NCBI GenBank assembly: GCA_026708115.1
Contig: JAPOVL010000008.1
Span: 1 to 51,166 of the forward strand
Source of the DNA: Chloroflexota bacterium
Lineage (GTDB): Bacteria; Chloroflexota; Anaerolineae; Aggregatilineales; Phototrophicaceae
Direction of reading: 5' to 3'
Length of the DNA stretch: 51,166 nucleotides
Notes under the pieces: model-generated
The model's database searches: none
The model's input: the letters and a program-made list of their open reading frames with translations, nothing else
What the model was told of the DNA's origin: nothing
Translations under genes and position numbers: made by a program
Shown: piece by piece, positions 42,035 to 50,464 of the stretch
How positions within the stretch are numbered: the first letter of the stretch is position 1
How the letters are laid out: each line of letters starts with the position of its first letter

Positions 42035-43081
42035 CTATGGTTCGCTTTCTCCATTCGCATCAAACGCCAGCGCCGGCAACGCCAGCGACACCCAGGTCCG
42101 GTCCCCCCGCTGGAAAAAGCGATCCACCCCCGTGCGCGCGATCAGTTCCGTGCCGTCCTCCAGCGCCAGCCCCAGCCTTTGATAATGCCCATAGAACTCG
42201 CGCCAAAGCACCGACGCTGCCAATCCCTCTTCTGCGAAATTGACATGCAGCGCTTCCGGGCGGATCATCAATTGCACCGGCCCCCGCTTTGGATGGAAGA
42301 GCTTCACCCTGCCAATCGGACTGGTAGCGGTCAGCCCCTGCGCCTCGCCCGGCAAGAAATTCGCCTCGCCGATGAAATGGGCGACTTGACTATTGATCGG
42401 GCGATTGTAAATGATATGCGGCGTCGCAACCTGCAAGAGCTTGCCTTCAAAGATCACCGCGATCTCGTCAGACAGGCTCAACGCTTCGTTCTGGTCATGC
42501 GTCACGAAGACTGCGCTGGTTTCCGTTTCCAGAAGTATATTGCGCACATCGCTGCGCACCTGCGCTCGCAAGCCGGTATCCAGGTTGGAAAAAGGCTCGT
42601 CCAGCAACAAGATGTCAGGATTCGGCGCCAAAGCCCGCGCCAGCGCAACCCGCTGCTGCTGACCGCCCGACAGCTCATGCGGCATGCGATCCGCGAACAG
42701 CGTCAGGCCAACCAGCGACAGCATGCGCTGCACTTGCATCCGCGAATCTTTACTGTGGCCGGATAATCCAAAAGCGATGTTTTCTGCCACATTCAAATGC
42801 GGGAAGAGCGCGTAGTCCTGGAACACCATACCGACCCGACGCTTTTCCGGCGGCGTAAAATGACTGTCGTCGGCGACAATCGCCTCGCCAATTTGAATCA
42901 GACCGCTGCTGGGACGTTCAAAGCCCGCCAGCAGGCGCAGCGTCGTGGTTTTCCCGCCTCCGCTCGGTCCGAGAATCGTGAGGAATTCACCCGTTCGCAG
43001 TTGCAGCGAAACATCCTCAACGGCGGGCTGTTCGCCGTTGTAGCGCTTGGTGAGATTCTCAGTATGAAGCGAAAGTTCCAT
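42035..43081 (-). CDS. fbpC: Ferric iron ABC transporter, ATP-binding protein
   Basis: The 348-residue ATPase has Walker A LGPSGGGKTTT, the Q-loop VFQDYALFPHLNVAENIAFGL, signature LSGGQQQRVALARAL, Walker B DILLLDEPFSNLD and the H-loop VTHDQ. It has the C-terminal TOBE-like regulatory domain from about residue 240 (LMIRPEALHV). It belongs to the FbpC/CysA/PotA group, and the assignment to iron is made from the adjacent fbpA and fbpB. It is the last gene of the operon, 120 bases after fbpB. Confidence 0.92.
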   Translation of the reverse strand: MELSLHTENLTKRYNGEQPAVEDVSLQLRTGEFLTILGPSGGGKTTTLRLLAGFERPSSGLIQIGEAIVADDSHFTPPEKRRVGMVFQDYALFPHLNVAENIAFGLSGHSKDSRMQVQRMLSLVGLTLFADRMPHELSGGQQQRVALARALAPNPDILLLDEPFSNLDTGLRAQVRSDVRNILLETETSAVFVTHDQNEALSLSDEIAVIFEGKLLQVATPHIIYNRPINSQVAHFIGEANFLPGEAQGLTATSPIGRVKLFHPKRGPVQLMIRPEALHVNFAEEGLAASVLWREFYGHYQRLGLALEDGTELIARTGVDRFFQRGDRTWVSLALPALAFDANGESEP

Positions 43082-43201
43082 TGTGTTTTGGGCGATATGA
43101 TGACTTGTTCCGCCCTAGAATAGAGCAAATTCCTTCAGCATAAAGAGGGAAACAACTTAGGGGATTACCGAACCGAACTGCGTACAGTCGTAACAGGCAT
43201 G

Positions 43202-44836
43202 CTAGTGAGCCGTATCTTCCCGCCGCAGTATGATCGCCAACGCGACCGCTGATACCACGATCAGCGCGAACCCGGGCAGCGCGATCGACGACAAAAACGC
43301 TTCATCGTAAGCGCTCCAGATGCGCGTAGCAAAAGTGCGAAATCCAATTGGTCGCAAGATTAAAGTGGTGGGCAGCTCTTTCATCACGTTCAAGAACACC
43401 AGTGCTGATCCGGCCAGAATCCCGCCGCGCGCCAATGGCACGGTGATGCGAATCAAGGCTTCACCCGCCGATAGACCCAGGCTGCGGGCCGCTTCTTCAT
43501 AGCGCGGATTGATCTGCTCCAATGCGCTCTGCGTCGCGCTTATGCTAAAGGGAAGATACCGGATGGCATAACCGACAATCAGAAGTGGCAGCGTTTGATA
43601 CAAGCTCAGCAGATTCTGCGAGGCGAAGAATACCAGCGCCAGCGCAATGACGATGCCGGGCAAGACATTGCCAGTATACGCCAGGTTCACCAGCCAGCGA
43701 TTTACTCTCGAGTCTTTTCGCATGGCCAGCAGCGCCAGAGGCATCGCCGCCATCGTCACGACCAGCGCGGCGACAGCGCTCACGGCCACCGTGTTCTGCA
43801 GCAATTCGCTGATGGGCACGTTCACCGGATTGCTTATACTGCGCCCGATCAGCCAACTCAATAGCACCAGCAGTGGAACAGCGACGCTGACAAAGACAAC
43901 GCAAAAGCAGAACAATAGCGCCGGAAAACGCCATACCCCCAAACTTACCCTCTGCAGTTCGCGCGCGGCGCCCGTACCGATGCGATAATGACGCCCTCTA
44001 TGCTGCATGTGCGAATGGACCAGCAGCAACATCAACGTCAAACCGATCAGTACCAGCGCCAGCACCGAGGCTTTGTCCATTCGGTACGACTCCGTTTGCA
44101 CGAAGATGGCGCGTGTGAAAGCGTTAAAGCGCATCACGGCGACCGCGCCGAAGTCACTAAGACAATAGAGCGCCGTCATCAACATGCCAGCCGTGAGCGC
44201 GGGACGAAGCTGCGGCAGCGTCACTCGGCGAAACACCTGCCAGCGATCAAGACCCAGGCTCTGCCCGGCCTCTTCCAGGCTGCGGTCGCTATGCAGCAGC
44301 GCTGCCCGCACCGGCAGCAAAATGTAAGGAAAAGTGACCACCGTCAGCGTCAGAGTCGCGCCGAAGAAGCCTTTGATATTCGGCAATCGCTCCACCCCCA
44401 GTGGTTCCAGAAGCGCTTGCAGCATGCCTTTTGGTCCAAATGCTTCAGTGAAGGTCACCGCGGTCAAATAGGACGGGACGACCATCGCCAGCAAACCGAG
44501 CACCAGCCATACCCGCCGCCAGGGCAGATCGCTGCGGCTTGTCAGCCAGGCAAACGGTATGCCAATGGCTGACGCGAGAATCGTCGTAGCGAGCATCAAA
44601 GCCAGGCTGTTAGCTACGATCTGTAGATTGCGCGCCTTCAGCAGGTAGTCGATGCCCTCCTGACCGGCGCCGAACGCGCGAATGATGACAAACGCGATTG
44701 GAGTCATCACGATTGCGACCACGGCCAGGCTGACAGCCTGCGCCAATTGTCGATTGCCGAGATGCATCCGCGAAATCGCGCTCTGATGCCCTCGCTGCGG
44801 CCGCAGTTGCGGGGGGATTATCTGCGAAACTTGCAT
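43202..44836 (-). CDS. fbpB: Ferric iron ABC transporter, permease
   Basis: The 544-residue permease has two fused binding-protein-dependent transport domains with about twelve transmembrane helices, as in FbpB/SfuB. Each half has the EAA-type cytoplasmic loop: LEEAGQSLGLDRWQVFRRVTLPQLRPAL in the first half and YEEAARSLGLSAGEALIRITVPLARGGI in the second. The N-terminal 30 residues are basic and cytoplasmic. It starts with ATG behind GGAAGAG and follows fbpA after a strong intercistronic hairpin. Confidence 0.95.
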   Translation of the reverse strand: MQVSQIIPPQLRPQRGHQSAISRMHLGNRQLAQAVSLAVVAIVMTPIAFVIIRAFGAGQEGIDYLLKARNLQIVANSLALMLATTILASAIGIPFAWLTSRSDLPWRRVWLVLGLLAMVVPSYLTAVTFTEAFGPKGMLQALLEPLGVERLPNIKGFFGATLTLTVVTFPYILLPVRAALLHSDRSLEEAGQSLGLDRWQVFRRVTLPQLRPALTAGMLMTALYCLSDFGAVAVMRFNAFTRAIFVQTESYRMDKASVLALVLIGLTLMLLLVHSHMQHRGRHYRIGTGAARELQRVSLGVWRFPALLFCFCVVFVSVAVPLLVLLSWLIGRSISNPVNVPISELLQNTVAVSAVAALVVTMAAMPLALLAMRKDSRVNRWLVNLAYTGNVLPGIVIALALVFFASQNLLSLYQTLPLLIVGYAIRYLPFSISATQSALEQINPRYEEAARSLGLSAGEALIRITVPLARGGILAGSALVFLNVMKELPTTLILRPIGFRTFATRIWSAYDEAFLSSIALPGFALIVVSAVALAIILRREDTAH

Positions 44837-44851
44837 GCTCTTCCTGCTTGC

Positions 44852-44877
44852 CAGGGCGGGGATGTATCCCCGCCCTG
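44852..44877. other. Intercistronic palindrome between fbpA and fbpB
   Basis: CAGGGCGGGGAT and ATCCCCGCCCTG are perfectly complementary with two bases between (the real loop would be larger). There is no T run. Such hairpins after the solute-binding protein gene often stabilise its mRNA and reduce readthrough into the permease; that function is inferred. Confidence 0.7.
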
Positions 44878-44896
44878 AAATGCAACCATTGCGGCT

Positions 44897-45919
44897 CTAA
44901 TCCAGCGCGCCGCTGTCTTCAATCATTTCCAATGTCCCTTGCAAATCGTCCAGGTCCGACAAATCGATCTCGGGCGATTGGATTTCTGCCAGCGACGGCA
45001 GATCGACCGACGGGTCAACCGTCGCCACCAGCGGATACTCGTAAGTCTTGGAGGCGAAATACGCTTGCGCGCTGTCGCTCAGCATGTATTCCACCAATTG
45101 CAAAGCCAGATCTGGCTGATCACTGGATGCGAGGATGCCGGCGCCGGCGACGTTTATCAGCGAACCGGGATCGCCGTCAGGGAAGAAATGCAACCTGGCG
45201 CTAATCTCGGGATCTTCAGCCAGGAAACGGAACAGATAATAGTGATTGACCAATCCAGCGACAATTTCGCCATCAATGACAGCCTTGACGATAGGCGTGT
45301 TCTTGGGATAGGACTGCACATCGTTGGCGATCATTGCTTCCAGCCAATCCTCCGTATCGCAATCTCCCAGCAAGACGCGCATGGCAGTCACGTTGGATAC
45401 AAACGAGGCGTTGGTCGGCGCCCACCCTACGATTCCTCGCCATTCGTCGCCGCTGAGATCGAGAATCGAATCGGGCAGTTCCAAACCGGCCTCATCCAGG
45501 CCCTCCGGGCTGTAAACCAGAACGCGGGCCCGACCGCTCAATCCCGCCCAGACGCCATCCGGCGAAACGAAGGCGGAATCTACCACCAGATTCAGCACAT
45601 CCTCCGGCAGCGCGCTCAACATGCCCGCCGCTGCCAGCGCGCCCAAAGCCCCGCCATCTTGCGCAATGAAGACATCCGCAGGGCTATTCTCGCCCTCGGT
45701 GAGAATCTGGTTCGCCACCGCGCTCGTGCCCCCATACAGGACTTCTACTTCAATGCCTGTGTCTTCGACAAACTGATCCAACAAAGGACCGATCAAGCTT
45801 TCGTTCCGGCCCGAGTAAACCGTGAGACTGTCATCCCCTTGCGCCGCTGCCGGTAACGCCCAAGCCCCGAAAGACAGGCAGATCAAGGTGACGAGAAGGG
45901 TAAAACGTTTAACTGACAT
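44897..45919 (-). CDS. fbpA: Ferric iron ABC transporter, substrate-binding protein
   Basis: The 340-residue protein has a signal peptide (MSVKRFTLLVTLICLSFGAWALPAAAQ). The mature part follows the FbpA family: SLTVYSGRNESLIGPLLDQFVEDTGIEVEVLYGGTSAVANQIL, PADVFIAQDGGALGALAAAGML and the tyrosine pair in GLVNHYYLFRFL that coordinates Fe(III). The ATG at 45919 has AAGGAG upstream; a start six codons earlier is possible. No lipobox is present. It is the first gene of the fbpABC operon; a Fur box could not be identified with confidence upstream. Confidence 0.93.
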   Translation of the reverse strand: MSVKRFTLLVTLICLSFGAWALPAAAQGDDSLTVYSGRNESLIGPLLDQFVEDTGIEVEVLYGGTSAVANQILTEGENSPADVFIAQDGGALGALAAAGMLSALPEDVLNLVVDSAFVSPDGVWAGLSGRARVLVYSPEGLDEAGLELPDSILDLSGDEWRGIVGWAPTNASFVSNVTAMRVLLGDCDTEDWLEAMIANDVQSYPKNTPIVKAVIDGEIVAGLVNHYYLFRFLAEDPEISARLHFFPDGDPGSLINVAGAGILASSDQPDLALQLVEYMLSDSAQAYFASKTYEYPLVATVDPSVDLPSLAEIQSPEIDLSDLDDLQGTLEMIEDSGALD

Positions 45920-46311
45920 GCTGCATACTCCTTGCATATACGCTAAATCCCCGTTAGGATTTAACTGAATGAACGGTGGTCAAATTGGCCAGAGGAGGAG
46001 CTCTCGAACTTTTCCCGCCAGTTTGACCCCTTCTTTTTACCAGAACATCCCCGGCCGATTCCACGCTTGTGGTAAATTTCACTTTTTCCAGGCCAACAAC
46101 TGGAAGTTGCTCTGTCGAGCGACAGGGATTTAATCATCGCTGGATGAGAAGTTGCAGTCGGTTAAACTTGCTCAATCCGCCCGAATTTGCTTTGCCAATC
46201 GGCGCCGCTGCGGGCAGGTGAAAGCCCCGTGACCTATACTGGACAATAGCGGACTTTGCCAATAGAGTTGAGGCGTTTCGACCTTGAGTCACGCGTTACG
46301 GAGCTGAAAAC
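45920..46311. other. Intergenic region between divergent fbpA and the E2-like gene
   Basis: It contains the promoters of both operons. An imperfect CCGTT...AACGG inverted pair at 45953-45978 may be an operator of the fbp operon. No open frame large enough for a ubiquitin-like protein is seen. Confidence 0.4.
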
Positions 46312-46785
46312 ATGTCCAACTGGTGGGGGGCTCGCAAGAATGTCTCGTCGCGCCTGATTTGGGAAGTAGAAGCGATGAAGGCGACCTTTGGCGATACCTT
46401 CAAACTGGTCGTGCCGCCATTCGGCGGCTTGCTCTACTGGCAAGGCTCGGTCGAGATCAACATGAGCATCCTGGATACGCCTTTTCACAGCCTCAAAATC
46501 GTCTATCCCAAAGAATATCCCAACCGCCCGGCCGAGGCTTACTGCATCAAACCGCGCATCTATAGCGAAAAACATCAGTACGAAGACGGGCAGCTTTGTC
46601 TGTTCAACCCCAAAGACGGAGAACAATACGGCTGGAATCCCTCCAAATCGACCGCGGTCACCGTGGGCGGATGGGCGATCCAATGGCTTTACGCCTATTA
46701 CACTTGGCGCTCCACCGGCAAATGGCCCGGCATTGAAGAACGCATCAAGGCCAGTACGCCCTTGCCCCGCCGACGGAGAAGATGA
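46312..46785 (+). CDS. Ubiquitin-conjugating enzyme E2-like protein (prokaryotic E2)
   Basis: The 157-residue protein has the core of the bacterial E2 fold: LLYWQGSVEINMSIL (strands), SLKIVYPKEYPNRPAEAYCIKP (the E2 proline-rich YPxxYPxxPP region) and KHQYEDGQLCLFNPKDG with the predicted catalytic Cys 96. The terminal helices WNPSKSTAVTVGGWAIQWLYAYYTWRSTGKWPG match prokaryotic E2 families (W-P motif, WLYAYxxWxxTGxW). The C-terminus ends in five arginines. It starts at ATG behind GGAG, and its stop overlaps the JAMM gene start (ATGA). Neighbouring JAMM and E1-like genes support a ubiquitin-like conjugation role; the modifier is not in view. Confidence 0.88.
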   Translation: MSNWWGARKNVSSRLIWEVEAMKATFGDTFKLVVPPFGGLLYWQGSVEINMSILDTPFHSLKIVYPKEYPNRPAEAYCIKPRIYSEKHQYEDGQLCLFNPKDGEQYGWNPSKSTAVTVGGWAIQWLYAYYTWRSTGKWPGIEERIKASTPLPRRRRR

Positions 46786-48023
46786 AGATGCAAAGCAAGG
46801 ATGAGCCCGATATTCTCAAGCTCATGCAACTGGAAATCGAGTTCTTGCGTAAGCGCTTGCGAGGGATGGCCATGATATCTCGCGGGATTGTACCTAACCT
46901 GGTCTTGTCAAAGCGTGCGGTCAAGAAGATGCTTTCCGCCGCCAGCCAGTACTTGGCTGACGAAACCGGAGAAGCCATGCTCGGCTTTATCGTGGAAAAC
47001 GATACGCCCGAGGGGCTGCCCACCATCTATGTGCTGGATACCATCTCCCCCGACGAAACGGCCATTCGCCGTTCGCATACCTTTCAGCAAGGCGATGCCT
47101 TGCAAGACGAGATCATCTGGTGGCTGCAAGAAAACTGGCATTTCCATCGCGAACGCTATCGCGGCTCTGAAGTTCTGCCCGATCGCTTTGATGTGCCCCT
47201 GCGCTACCTCGGCGATTGGCACAAGCAGCCGGGTTCCATGATTCAGCCCAGTCATGGCGATCTGATGACGGCTCTGTCTTGGCTCGACGACGATGATTTG
47301 GACATGGACTATCTCTTGGTCCCAATTGTTACCGTGGGTTATGCGCCGATCATTGGTGATTCCGACCTAGCCGTCAATTACATTACCGTGCCAATGGACA
47401 ATGGAACCGACATGCGCGTCGACTGGTGGTATATTCACCGTGATGTACGCGTATTCCAGCCGGTGCATCCCCAGATCGTAGAAGAAGACGTTTTGCCGCA
47501 AATGATGAAGTACGCTTGGCATGTCGTGCTTCCCGATCGCTTGACCAGCGAGACCTTGGCCATGGCCGACGACGGCTTGCTCGTCCGCACCCTCTTCTAC
47601 GAATGCGATGGCGAGGTCCCGCTTGAATTCTGCTTTTTTGCTATCCGCCAGGGCGCCAGATCCTTCCTGCTCTTCGTCACGCAGCACGACTATCCGCATT
47701 CGCGGCCCCGGGCCTATAGCGCGCCTTTTACCAGCGATCTCGATTTGATGGATCCGGTCGCAACCTTTCAAAAGCTCTGGGCCGTCGCCGAGCCTGTTGA
47801 AGATCCCCCGGATTGGCAGTGGAGCAGCGACAAATACTTGATCGACTACCTGGTGGCGATCGAGGTCGCCATGGGACTGCGCCAGCCCGTCAAACTCGAT
47901 ATCCCGGTCCTGCTGGACGAGATTGATCCCGATGCCGGCCCTTCCCAGCGCGTACTGGACGCGCATCGATTCGATCCGTCGCACGACGACGAGACGGATG
48001 GCGACGGCCCTGGGCAAGCTTAG
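46782..48023 (+). CDS. JAMM/MPN-domain protein with C-terminal unknown domain
   Basis: The 413-residue protein has a JAB/MPN domain in residues about 38-175: Glu 64 in ADETGEAMLGFIVEND and the metal motif in YLGDWHKQPGSMIQPSHGDLMTA. The JAMM consensus HxHx7SxxD fits at H147, S157 and D160, but position 149 is Gln instead of His (codon CAG at 47226). Zinc affinity and deubiquitinase-like activity may therefore be weakened, or another residue may replace it. Residues 180-370 form a second domain I do not recognise (DYLLVPIVTVGYAPIIGDSDLAVNYITV; VPLEFCFFAIRQGARSFLLFVT). The tail is acidic. It overlaps the E2 gene by four bases. Confidence 0.85.
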   Translation: MKMQSKDEPDILKLMQLEIEFLRKRLRGMAMISRGIVPNLVLSKRAVKKMLSAASQYLADETGEAMLGFIVENDTPEGLPTIYVLDTISPDETAIRRSHTFQQGDALQDEIIWWLQENWHFHRERYRGSEVLPDRFDVPLRYLGDWHKQPGSMIQPSHGDLMTALSWLDDDDLDMDYLLVPIVTVGYAPIIGDSDLAVNYITVPMDNGTDMRVDWWYIHRDVRVFQPVHPQIVEEDVLPQMMKYAWHVVLPDRLTSETLAMADDGLLVRTLFYECDGEVPLEFCFFAIRQGARSFLLFVTQHDYPHSRPRAYSAPFTSDLDLMDPVATFQKLWAVAEPVEDPPDWQWSSDKYLIDYLVAIEVAMGLRQPVKLDIPVLLDEIDPDAGPSQRVLDAHRFDPSHDDETDGDGPGQA

Positions 48024-48122
48024 CGGACAGCGACCGCGCCGCCCGGGAATCTGAAAGAAATGCCGGCCCTGTGATCCTGGGTCCGTACCTGGCAACTTGA
48101 GTGAAGAAAGTATCGCGACGAT

Positions 48123-49055
48123 ATGAGCAACTTGTGGACCCGCGTAGAGCGGCTCATCGGCACAGAAAACCTGAGTAAACTCGCCGAAAAGAAAGTCGGC
48201 GTCATTGGCGTCGGTTCCGGCGGCGGCTTTGTGGCTCTGAGCTTGGCGATGAGCGGCGTAGGCAATTTCGTGCTGGTGGATAATGACGTCATCGAACCCG
48301 GCAATGTAACCCGACACGTCGCGGATCTGCGCCACGTGGGGCAAAACAAAGCGACCGCCGTCGCCGACCTCATACGCAACCGCAACCGCGACGCGCTTGT
48401 CGACGTGCGCGAAGGCTCAATCCAGGACCATTGGGAGGTCCTCGACGATATCGACATCCTCGTGGTCGGCGTCGACAACGAACAGGTCAAATACGCCATC
48501 AACGAAAAATGTCTGGAAAAGCGCCTCAGCGCCTCTTATGCCGGGGTCTATGAACGGGGAGAAGGGGGCGATCACGTCATCATCAAGCCATTCGACGGCC
48601 CCTGTTACGCCTGCTGGTCGGAAGCAACGCGCGAAGGCGTGAAAATCATGATGGACTCTCTGGGCGACCTGGACTATGGCATGATCGGCGCGGCCGGCAC
48701 CCTGGAGGCCGAACCGGGACTCTGGGTCAATGTCACCAAGGTCGCGGGCATTCAGACGGATCTGATCCTCAACGAATTGCTGCGCGGCAGCGCGGTTTAC
48801 GAAGAAATGCCCGCCAACACGATCATTGTTACCAACACCTCGCTCGATGTCATTGAAGGGCAAGAGAACGATCCCCATTCCAGCATTTGGGTGGACATTC
48901 AGCGCGACCCGGACTGTCTCGTTTGCGGCGAAAGACTGAAACAAGGTGTCAGCATCTTGGTTCAGGAAGACGCCGGCGGCATCTCGCTCGACGATCTTGC
49001 CGCTTCCGACCTGATGACTGATATCGTCTTCGAAGAGGATGAAACGGAAGACTAG
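48123..49055 (+). CDS. ThiF/E1-like ubiquitin-activating enzyme family protein
   Basis: The 310-residue protein has the E1 adenylation domain: VGVIGVGSGGGFVALSLAMSGVGNFVLVDNDVIEPGNVTRHVADLRHVGQNKA, with ATP-binding GxGxxG at 29-34, Asp 53 and Arg 64, and the Asp in DILVVGVDNEQ. Two CxxC pairs (C161-C164 and C265-C268) are the probable zinc site of this superfamily. No unambiguous catalytic cysteine equivalent of eukaryotic E1 can be assigned; C130 is one candidate. It lies 99 bases after the JAMM gene and completes an E2-JAMM-E1 cassette. Its stop overlaps a convergent unknown gene by four bases. Confidence 0.88.
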   Translation: MSNLWTRVERLIGTENLSKLAEKKVGVIGVGSGGGFVALSLAMSGVGNFVLVDNDVIEPGNVTRHVADLRHVGQNKATAVADLIRNRNRDALVDVREGSIQDHWEVLDDIDILVVGVDNEQVKYAINEKCLEKRLSASYAGVYERGEGGDHVIIKPFDGPCYACWSEATREGVKIMMDSLGDLDYGMIGAAGTLEAEPGLWVNVTKVAGIQTDLILNELLRGSAVYEEMPANTIIVTNTSLDVIEGQENDPHSSIWVDIQRDPDCLVCGERLKQGVSILVQEDAGGISLDDLAASDLMTDIVFEEDETED

Positions 49056-49603
49056 GCCGTCCCCGCCTTTCGTCGCCATTCCATAAGAATATCGGAAAGC
49101 GCCTGCCGATGCGCAAGGCGCTCTTTCATGTCAAATGTCGATTGATACAAGAGTTGATCCTCCCCGCCGGGCGGATGACCGTCATCTTCGTAATAGAGCT
49201 GGAATCCGTTTTCGATGGCGACGCGGTATACGCCGGCGTCAAATATCGGCGCCCGATAGCTTAGTTTTCGTATGCCGACACTCAGCAACAGTCCCTTATC
49301 GGCATGCTGCGCCCAGACGCCAAACAGTTCAAGTCTTTGATACCCATGGTAACCCTTCAGGTGATACCAGACGACGACGCCCGACCACGCTTTGCCATGC
49401 AGCGCCTTGGGTCCATGGCACAAGATATTCGGGTATGTCTCCTGCGTCAGTCTGGCAAAGCTGTCGTAGGCGTTGACCATATCGAGCGCGCGGTCATGGG
49501 GACTAACCCTTCGCTCCGCGCTTGTCTTGTCCCCGAAGGGCCTGCGGCCGGCGATCTTCCGCATAATCTCGTCGTAACGCTGCTGGTTTTCACCGCTCGA
49601 CAT
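49052..49603 (-). CDS. Hypothetical protein, 183 residues
   Basis: I do not recognise this family. It is soluble, with no signal peptide or membrane segment. The centre is rich in aromatic residues and histidine (GKAWSGVVVWYHLKGYHGYQRLELFGVWAQHADKGLLLSVGIRKLSYRAPIFDAGVYRVAIENGFQLYYEDD). It runs convergent to the E1-like gene and overlaps its end by four bases, so it is not in the same operon. ATG has AGGGG upstream. A link to the conjugation cassette is possible but only from adjacency. Confidence 0.7.
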   Translation of the reverse strand: MSSGENQQRYDEIMRKIAGRRPFGDKTSAERRVSPHDRALDMVNAYDSFARLTQETYPNILCHGPKALHGKAWSGVVVWYHLKGYHGYQRLELFGVWAQHADKGLLLSVGIRKLSYRAPIFDAGVYRVAIENGFQLYYEDDGHPPGGEDQLLYQSTFDMKERLAHRQALSDILMEWRRKAGTA

Positions 49604-49633
49604 ATATCCCCTGCGAATCTCGGGAACTAACGT

Positions 49634-50458
49634 TTAGCCGACTGAGAGAAAATCTTCGACGATAGCGCGAAACTGCTCGGGATGTTCCATATTGGGCAGG
49701 TGAGCGGCCTCTGATATCAGCGCTCTGGTCGCATCGGGAATATGCGTGCTCAGGTAATCGGCGGCGAGCTTCAAGAAAGGCAGGTCGTTTTCCCCGATGA
49801 TCACCAGGCTCGGCATCTTGAGTTCCGCCAGCCGATCAACTGCCTGCGCCTCAAAGGTCTTGCGAACATGCGTGCCGATGTCTTTGATCTCGTGTTCGGC
49901 TACCAGGCGAGCCATTTCGAACCCGCGCTTTCTGGCTTCCTGGTTTAAGTTTTCGACGGAACGCCCAAAGCCGTCGAACCAGATTCTCATATCGATTTCC
50001 GCAACGCGATCGACGTCCCCGCTTTTGAATGCCTGCTCCGATTGAGCGAAAAGTTCCTCCGGCCATTCAACATCGGCTTCAAAGCCAGCCGGCTCGCCGC
50101 CAACGAGAATCAGCGACTGTACCTCCTCCGGATATGTCAAGGCGTAGTCGATGGCCAACCCGGCGCCGATCGAACAGCCCATCAAGATCACCGGTGCGCT
50201 GATGTCAAGGAAAGCGAGCAAGGCCCGCAGATCATCCTGTATATTGAATTCGCCCTCCACGGGGTGGCTCTTGCCGTAGCCGCGCATGTCAAAGCGCAAG
50301 ACTTGATGGCTCTTGGCAAAATGCGCGAATTCCTCCTCCCACATGCGGCAGTCGGCGATCCCGGCGTGGATCATCACGAAGGGTGTCCCCGTTCCCGCCA
50401 ACTCATAGTAGAGTCGGGCATTGTTGATTTCGGCGTAACCAGTTTGTATCTGGGTCAT
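49634..50458 (-). CDS. Alpha/beta hydrolase
   Basis: The 274-residue protein is a standard alpha/beta hydrolase: oxyanion region MIHAGIADCRMWEEEF, RFDMRGYGKS, the nucleophile elbow MGCSIGAGLAIDYA with Ser, acid Asp in IIGENDLPFLKLAA and His in AAHLPNMEHPEQF. The GCSIG elbow has Cys rather than the more common His or Asn before Ser. Substrate specificity is unknown; lactonase, esterase or C-C hydrolase are all possible. It starts with ATG and GAGGA and lies 30 bases upstream of the 183-residue gene stop boundary on the same strand. Confidence 0.9.
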   Translation of the reverse strand: MTQIQTGYAEINNARLYYELAGTGTPFVMIHAGIADCRMWEEEFAHFAKSHQVLRFDMRGYGKSHPVEGEFNIQDDLRALLAFLDISAPVILMGCSIGAGLAIDYALTYPEEVQSLILVGGEPAGFEADVEWPEELFAQSEQAFKSGDVDRVAEIDMRIWFDGFGRSVENLNQEARKRGFEMARLVAEHEIKDIGTHVRKTFEAQAVDRLAELKMPSLVIIGENDLPFLKLAADYLSTHIPDATRALISEAAHLPNMEHPEQFRAIVEDFLSVG

Positions 50459-50464
50459 TTGTCC

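Noticed and set aside
44939..45856. 305-codon open frame opposite fbpA
   Set aside because: fbpA is clearly the coding strand (signal peptide, Fe(III) tyrosines); the opposite frame shows no family pattern.
46234..46683. Possible gene opposite the E2-like gene
   Set aside because: The plus-strand frame carries all conserved E2 positions; the minus-strand frame is a shadow and was also checked as a possible modifier and rejected.
47367..48344. 325-codon antisense open frame across the JAMM and E1-like genes
   Set aside because: It spans two conserved genes on the opposite strand and has no recognisable domain.
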